From Rhabditoides inermis (lineage: Eukaryota; Nematoda; Chromadorea; Rhabditida; Rhabditidae), in assembly GCA_963966185.1 (NCBI GenBank), contig CAWZYM010000148.1:1-64000 (forward strand): 64,000 nt of DNA, given 5' to 3'. Below, one piece after another: positions 59,067 through 64,000 of the stretch (position 1 is its first letter; every line of letters begins with the position of its first letter). A program made the translations under genes and the position numbers. Below the pieces are notes generated by a model. It ran no database searches and was not told where the DNA came from. It was given only the letters and a program-made list of their open reading frames with translations.

Positions 59067-60784
59067 TTTTCCTCGATCTGTAACTTCATTATCAGGGAAA
59101 CAACTCGATTGGCCGCGAAAAGACTTGTGAATATGAACAACCATAAATATTTACAAAACAATAGAAAACAATAGAAAATAAATCGATATTCAACTCTCCA
59201 AAAATAGCGCAAACACACATAACGGCGGGTGCGAGAATTCCTTCCCTAGAAGGTGGGACCATGAATGTAACCGGACTCTTCGGTGCGGCAAGCGAGAGAG
59301 AGAAAGAGGGAGAGAGAGAGGAGAGTGGGAGAGAGAGAGAATGTAACATGTCCGTTTTTGCCTCGCGCGTCGGCGGACCATGGAAACAGGACTGAGGAGG
59401 GAAAGAAACACTATGTAAACAGAGACAGACTGTGCGAGTGAGGTGTCAATAGGGAAGAGAGAGGAGAGTGGGCAGAGCGGACTGCAACAGTAGCCACCCA
59501 ATAGACAGAGCAGAACAAGACGGCTTCCACGGATTTCGATGAGAACTTTTTGAAGAGTAATTGAAAGGATGACAAATGTGTGAAAAGGAGAAGGGGAGAG
59601 AATAGAGAGGAGGAAGGCTAATGAGGTAGTGAGTGAGATGAGGATCAAAGAAAACGATACATTGCTCAAGCGATATTGACATCGGATCCCTGTCGCTTCT
59701 GACGAGTGACACTCTCTTGTCGAACGATTGTTCGTCGACTATTTTTCTGCAGCATGTCTCCAGTCAAAAGTCAAACTTTTGATTTGAAAAGTAGTATAGG
59801 AAATATTAACTACACAATAAAATGAAAAGCACAACACAATCGTTTCCACATTCTCATATTTTAAAAAGTATTGCACTTCGTACTTGCTACTGTTGAATAG
59901 TGATGGGTAGAAAGTAGGAGAGTGGGAGAGAGGGGGGAGACACAGAGAGAGAGAGAGACAGAGAGGAGAGGGAGAGAGGAGGGAGAGAGAGCGCGCAGTG
60001 GCTTCATCTGAAAGCGCTTCTCACTCAGCCAGAGGAGAACACACTTGTGAAACGAGGCGCGAAAAAGGGCGGGGGGCAAACAAGCACGCGGATCAACTCC
60101 CCCTCCTTCTCTCCCTCTCTCTCCTCTCTCCCTCCCTCTCTCCCTCTCCCTCCTCCCTCCTCCCTCCTCCCTCCTCCCTCTCTCTTTCCTCTTTCTCGCC
60201 ACCGCCCTTTGATCGCTTGTTTGTTTGTTTGATGTTGTGTTGTCTGTGTCTGAAGACGACAATAGCAAGGAATGGAAGCTGCAAAGGGTGAGGATTATAT
60301 GGATAGAAGATGAACAGCTGAAGCTGAAACATGTTATTCAATAATCTAACTAAACAGGAAAGATTTGATTTCAGAAAAGAAGAATATGTATCTAGTTCTT
60401 GTCTTGTCGCATCAGGTAGTAGGATAGCTCAAACCAACATGTGAGTAGTGAGTAGTAGTGAAGTAGTGTCTAGTGTCTTCTTCTTCTTCGGTCCTCACTG
60501 CCTCGGCGTCCCCCGCTGTTTTTAGTAGACATCAGCTCCACTTGAGATTCGTTTTGTTGTATATTGTTACCATCTCTCTCTTTACATTTTTGTGTTTCAC
60601 GTGTTCTTAAAACCGTATAAATAGTTATTAGTTCAGCACACTCGTGTTGTTGTCTTCAATGATAACGTACACCTTACCTGACACCAATACCTGGGTATTA
60701 TTCATTGCAGATAGGAGCTGTTCATGACATCCTGGATACTAGCTGCTTATTTATCCTCTTTCCCTTTTTCGGTAAACACGGAAA

Positions 60785-61075
60785 CACGGAAGTACCCTCA
60801 TGTGGAAGCAGCTATGGCGCGAGGAGATACTGATTGGAATGGAAGCAAAGGAAAACCCGGAGCTCTACACGTCAAGAATGGTACTCTAACGGTCCAGGAA
60901 TGATTATCGTTCAAGTATAGTCTTTCCACCACTAACCTTGTCAGCCGACCTGTCTTTCCCCGGCGTTAGCCTATTATGTATTAGCATCTTAGGCACTACT
61001 GTATGCTTCATATCATTATGATTGTGTTGTCATATTCAGATATAACGATTCCGGATAAACGATTGATTGATTGAC
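60785..61075 (+). mobile_element. SINE-like dispersed repeat, family 2, plus orientation
   Basis: This is the only copy in the window with the (ATTG)n tail on the right (GGATAAACGATTGATTGATT at about 61053). It is otherwise close to the copies at 18850 and 57540. The orientation with the microsatellite tail at the 3' end supports a SINE rather than a MITE. Confidence 0.88.
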
Positions 61076-61319
61076 GGAATGTTGGTGATGCCACAGTGAC
61101 GGAAAGGCACATGTAAGCATTCCAGTCTTCAACATATTTTCTGACACAAGATACGAGATCTTTATTCGTCTAACGTTAAACATTCATATAATATGCTCGC
61201 TCATTAGCTCAGGATTTTTCGTTGAAAACATTATTGTGGGTTTTGAACATATCGTATACTGAACGAAATGCACAGCAGACTTGTTTTTGCTTTCCATTTA
61301 TATACTCCACTGATGCACT

Positions 61320-61690
61320 CACATGACCACGTGAACAAGTGGTAACGCTCTCGCTTAGCAAGTAGTCGTTCGTTGGTGCGGTCTTGGGTTCTTGGGTATC
61401 GCCAGAGCGATAGTTTTCCATCTACCTCGCGTGCAGTTCGAAATACGGTGCCATAACCGTCTGCCTCTCTTGTTTTGCGCGCTATTGCCGAGAGCTGACT
61501 CTCCGGGGGTAGATCCTCTGATCTACCCCACCGCGCGCAACTTATTGCGAGAATAGAACTATACGCATGCAAAATTTTGTCAAATTGAAAACATCATCCG
61601 AATAGTTCTGTTTTTTGTCTAACCACCCTAATGTCTCTCGTGAAAAGAGTGGAACTTATTTGCGGGCCCACTATAACCATTGTAGAATGA
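61320..61690 (+). mobile_element. tRNA-derived SINE (family 1) carrying a nested MITE
   Basis: The head (GACCACGTGAACAAGTGGTA, TCTTGGGTTCTTGGG) and the body from about 61570 match the minus-strand copy at 7490-7690. Between them, 61413-61560 is a compact MITE family B copy in reverse orientation, ending in GCGAGAATAGAACTAT. The 7490 copy lacks it and so represents the empty site. Confidence 0.85.
61413..61560. mobile_element. MITE family B nested inside the SINE
   Basis: It begins CGCCAGAGCGATAGTTTTCC and ends CGCAACTTATTGCGAGAATA. It matches 46965-47125 in reverse. Short duplicated bases at the junctions cannot be fixed by eye because the two SINE copies differ there. Confidence 0.82.
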
Positions 61691-61877
61691 TGAAGGACAC
61701 AATTAATAGGCATGAATAATATACCGTCGTTTGATCTACCGCATTCCTGATCTCTTTGCTATCTATGAAACAACGTATCCCTTTTGTCTCACTTTTTCAA
61801 TGTGTCTTTCTCTCCCTGTACATTACTCCACACTACTCACTACACTTTGTGTTCGCTACATGTTTTGTAGATCCCAA

Positions 61878-61938
61878 ATGCCCAAGTGTCCGTGCAGTGT
61901 CTTCTTGTTGATCTTCCTCCTCGTCTCGGGTCTGCTGG

Positions 61939-61983
<45 letters not shown>

Positions 61984-62202
61984 AGTAACTTCGGCACTCG
62001 AAGCTGGGACTCTTTTTCGTTCTTGTTGCTTGACTGTTACAGTGTGTGTGTCCCCGTTGGCCGGGATGTCTTTGGGCTCGGCTGGTGGTTGCCGCGTTTC
62101 CTCACTCACTCAGTAACAGGTCCTTTACCTTCACCTCCACTCCATCCGATGTCTGCACTTGGCACGTGCTCATGATGATTCGTCCCGGTTTGCCCGGTTC
62201 TG
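61878..62202 (+). CDS. Possible N-terminus of a signal-anchored protein
   Basis: The ATG lies seven bases after an acceptor-like TTTTGTAG. Exon 1 (61878-61937) encodes MPKCPCSVFLLIFLLVSGLL, a signal or anchor sequence. The (CT)n tract after the donor lies in the intron. Two acceptors give different second exons. One (after TGTTACAG at 62040) continues CVCPRWPGCLWARLVVAAFP. The other (after AGTAACAG at 62120) continues VLYLHLHSIRCLHLARAHDD. The second would make a type II membrane anchor, as in Golgi glycosyltransferases. A donor GTAAGG lies near 62202, and no later exon can be placed before the retroelement. Function is unknown. Confidence 0.42.
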
Positions 62203-62459
62203 TAAGGAAAACGCATTATTTATTGAATATTTAATCATATCACTTTTATTTTAGTTACTTATTTGATAAGAAATGTGTGTATTTTAGGTTTTTATGTGAG
62301 AACGCCTGACTGATTAAGAGCGAGGTTCGCGGGTAAGGATATGCGGGTAGAACAAAATATCGATTTCGAAATAAATTGTTTTGTTATTAGAAACCAATGA
62401 ACTACCATTTTCGCCGCCACGTTAAATACGTGAAACTGTCCTTTTGTTATATTTTTCTG

Positions 62460-62740
62460 GCAGAACAAGAAAAAGAATGATGAGATGGTGGTGTTCAGCC
62501 GATGTACCGCGAAAGAAACAGTTTATTCCGACGTTTCGCCTTTATGGCAACATCAGGGAAAGCATTACCTACAAAAATACAATGTAACAATGTGATAAAA
62601 TCTGACAACAATATAAAGCTCGAATAAACAACAAATCAATGCGTAATAACAAAAACAAGTGCGGCAAAAACAATGTGAGTGGGTGTTGACTACATAATTG
62701 GACATGAATGTACAGTACCTGGGGCTACCGGGGAGTGCTA
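62460..62740 (-). mobile_element. Penelope-like element, 3' untranslated/terminal region
   Basis: This stretch lies downstream of the stop codon of the retroelement frame. On the minus strand it contains, near 62560-62525, CCTGATGTTGCCATAAAGGC followed by GAAACGTCGG. This is a hammerhead-like core: CTGATG, a short GCC/GGC stem, then GAAAC. Penelope-like elements are known to carry hammerhead motifs in their terminal regions. The A after CTGATG in the consensus is T here, so the motif may be degenerate. The outer boundary is not determined. Confidence 0.5.
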
Positions 62741-64000
62741 CTAGGTCGACCGGGGGAGAGAGCGAGAGGCCGGGAGGGAGAGAGTGATAGGCACGAGAGA
62801 CATGGGTGAAGCATAGGTAGGCTTATCGCCCTTTGCCACCGCCGTTCGGCTATTAAGCTCAGCTTTCCGATTCAGAACCGGTTTGCGAGACATAATTTCC
62901 ATGGCTTCGACAATAGACCGTTGCTTGGGGTGCGGGTGAGTGGATAGGATGCGGACAGTGAATGTACAAGGGATGTGAGGGTGTGCTGCGGGATCAGAGC
63001 TGTGAAAAGCAATGATACCACTACTTCTGTTAACATGTTCCTGCACCCTCAATTTGAGAGGTCGACCCGTCTGCCCGACGTACTCATCTCCGCAGACAGT
63101 GCACTCGATGAGATACACCGCCCCCTTCTTCTGACAGTCACCGAGTCTACCCTGAGGGCAGATGACACAGCCTCTGGTGTTGCAAAGCTTGTCGTAGGTT
63201 CGGTTACTGCAGAGAAGGTTGCGAAGATTAGGGCCGGGCTTATCAACAACAGTCACGCGAATTCCCGACGAACGGAAACAATGCTTGAAAGCAGCCGCGA
63301 GATTGTCATTAATAAAGGGAAGAGAAATGATAGGAAGAGAGGGTGCGGGTTCAGTAGTAGAAGTCGAGAGTACAGGGTGAGTGGGTTTCCGATACAAGCG
63401 TCCCGACCTAGAGGCACCGACTGTATACCCGTTTTGGGCACAGATCGATTTCGCCAGGTCAGTCGACTCGTCTCGGAAAGGTGCAGAAGAAGTGAGGCGA
63501 GCTGTCTTCAGGGTTGACCGCACGATATTACCCTTCATGTGAGAAGGATGTGCACTGGTCTGGTGTACCATGATGTTTTTGTTTGCTGGTTTCCGATACC
63601 ATTTGGTAACGAAATGTCCAGCAAGGTTGGATATTTTGATGTTGAGAAATGGTAACCACCCGTCAGACGGCTGTTCTCGAGTGAAGTGAATGGACGGACA
63701 TTGGGAGTTGAGTGCAGTGTACATAGAAGTGAGATGCGATTCGCTTTCAGCCACTATGAGTACATCATCGATATAGCGAACATAGAAGAGAATTCCACTT
63801 CTGATGCAAGCTGACTCGATTGCGTGTACAAAAGTGACTGCAAGAATCGGGGCGAGTCGATTTACCATGCACAATCCCCTCATTTGTCTGTAGACTTTCC
63901 CACTCCACTGGAATGTCGAGCAGGCAAGGCAAGCAGACAGAAGGTCAAGTACATTTGAAAGAGACAGACCGTAGTGAGTGAGTGAGGACCAGTGCTGAGA
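62741..64000 (-). CDS. Penelope-like retroelement: reverse transcriptase C-terminal part and GIY-YIG endonuclease
   Basis: The frame is open from the right edge of the window to a stop at 62741, so the N-terminal part lies outside. It starts within the reverse transcriptase (FQWSGKVYRQMRGLCMVNRL) and has the catalytic YIDD box in FYVRYIDDVLIVAESE. It continues through the thumb region (FLNIKISNLAGHFVTKWYRK) and a Cys-rich linker (LCNTRGCVICPQGRLGDC). It ends in a GIY-YIG nuclease (AVYLIECTVCGDEYVGQTGR, LKLRVQEH). RT plus C-terminal GIY-YIG defines Penelope-like elements. No frameshift or stop interrupts the visible 420 codons, so the copy may be young or still intact. The plus-strand open frame here is a shadow. 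Confidence 0.95.
   Translation of the reverse strand, partial: SQHWSSLTHYGLSLSNVLDLLSACLACSTFQWSGKVYRQMRGLCMVNRLAPILAVTFVHAIESACIRSGILFYVRYIDDVLIVAESESHLTSMYTALNSQCPSIHFTREQPSDGWLPFLNIKISNLAGHFVTKWYRKPANKNIMVHQTSAHPSHMKGNIVRSTLKTARLTSSAPFRDESTDLAKSICAQNGYTVGASRSGRLYRKPTHPVLSTSTTEPAPSLPIISLPFINDNLAAAFKHCFRSSGIRVTVVDKPGPNLRNLLCSNRTYDKLCNTRGCVICPQGRLGDCQKKGAVYLIECTVCGDEYVGQTGRPLKLRVQEHVNRSSGIIAFHSSDPAAHPHIPCTFTVRILSTHPHPKQRSIVEAMEIMSRKPVLNRKAELNSRTAVAKGDKPTYASPMSLVPITLSLPASRSLPRST

Larger units (their letters stand above)
59067..61877. other. Gene-poor region with GA/CT tracts and two SINE copies
   Basis: GA-rich tracts lie at 59295-59340 and 59920-59995, and a CT/CCTC tract at 60100-60190. SINE copies of both families lie at 60785-61075 and 61320-61690. 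No exon is supported. Confidence 0.65.

Noticed and set aside
62975..63517. 180-codon plus-strand open frame
   Set aside because: It is the antisense shadow of the Penelope-like reverse transcriptase and endonuclease frame.

Overview
The window is eukaryotic nuclear DNA. Genes are split into many short exons with mostly short introns (often 45-150 bp) bounded by GT and pyrimidine-AG. Several start codons follow an AG acceptor-like site by a few bases, as expected for spliced-leader trans-splicing, and some same-strand genes lie in operon-like spacing. With a sul-1-type sulfatase, this points to a nematode; I cannot name the species. The DNA is rich in (GA/CT)n tracts and small mobile elements. 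All gene models are hand-spliced; for the main genes every exon junction was checked for phase.

Left part (1-13 kb): a minus-strand gene runs off the left edge and encodes a Ser/Pro/Gln-rich protein with a basic block, probably a transcription factor. A dense GA/CT microsatellite field and a repeat-rich stretch follow (tRNA-derived SINE, a TIR element, a LINE-like 3' end). Next is a short minus-strand gene for a probable secreted peptide.

Middle (14-39 kb): PIGC (GPI-anchor synthesis) and an hnRNP L homologue lie head to tail, possibly as an operon. PSMD9 (proteasome assembly chaperone) converges on hnRNP L. Then come a single-exon short-chain dehydrogenase, an ELM2-SANT (CoREST-like) corepressor and a complete heparan-sulfate 6-O-endosulfatase. 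The spacing of these three suggests a three-gene operon.

Right part (39-64 kb): a small secreted Pro/Ser/Tyr-rich protein (minus), a tandem-repeat zone, the 24-exon SRP receptor alpha subunit (minus), a minisatellite and hAT-like MITE zone, and a probable RNase P/MRP subunit of the Rpp38 family (plus). Two minus-strand genes for small membrane proteins follow, one with a PPxY tail. At the right edge are a possible type II membrane protein start (plus) and the 3' half of a Penelope-like retroelement with reverse transcriptase and GIY-YIG endonuclease (minus).

The conserved genes serve housekeeping roles: GPI anchors, RNA processing, proteasome assembly, SRP targeting, heparan-sulfate editing and chromatin. 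I found no CRISPR, no bacterial-type defence cluster and no convincing horizontally acquired system. The novelty lies in unrecognised small secreted or membrane proteins and in the layered repeats, including a MITE nested in a SINE, large fold-back elements and inverted satellites.
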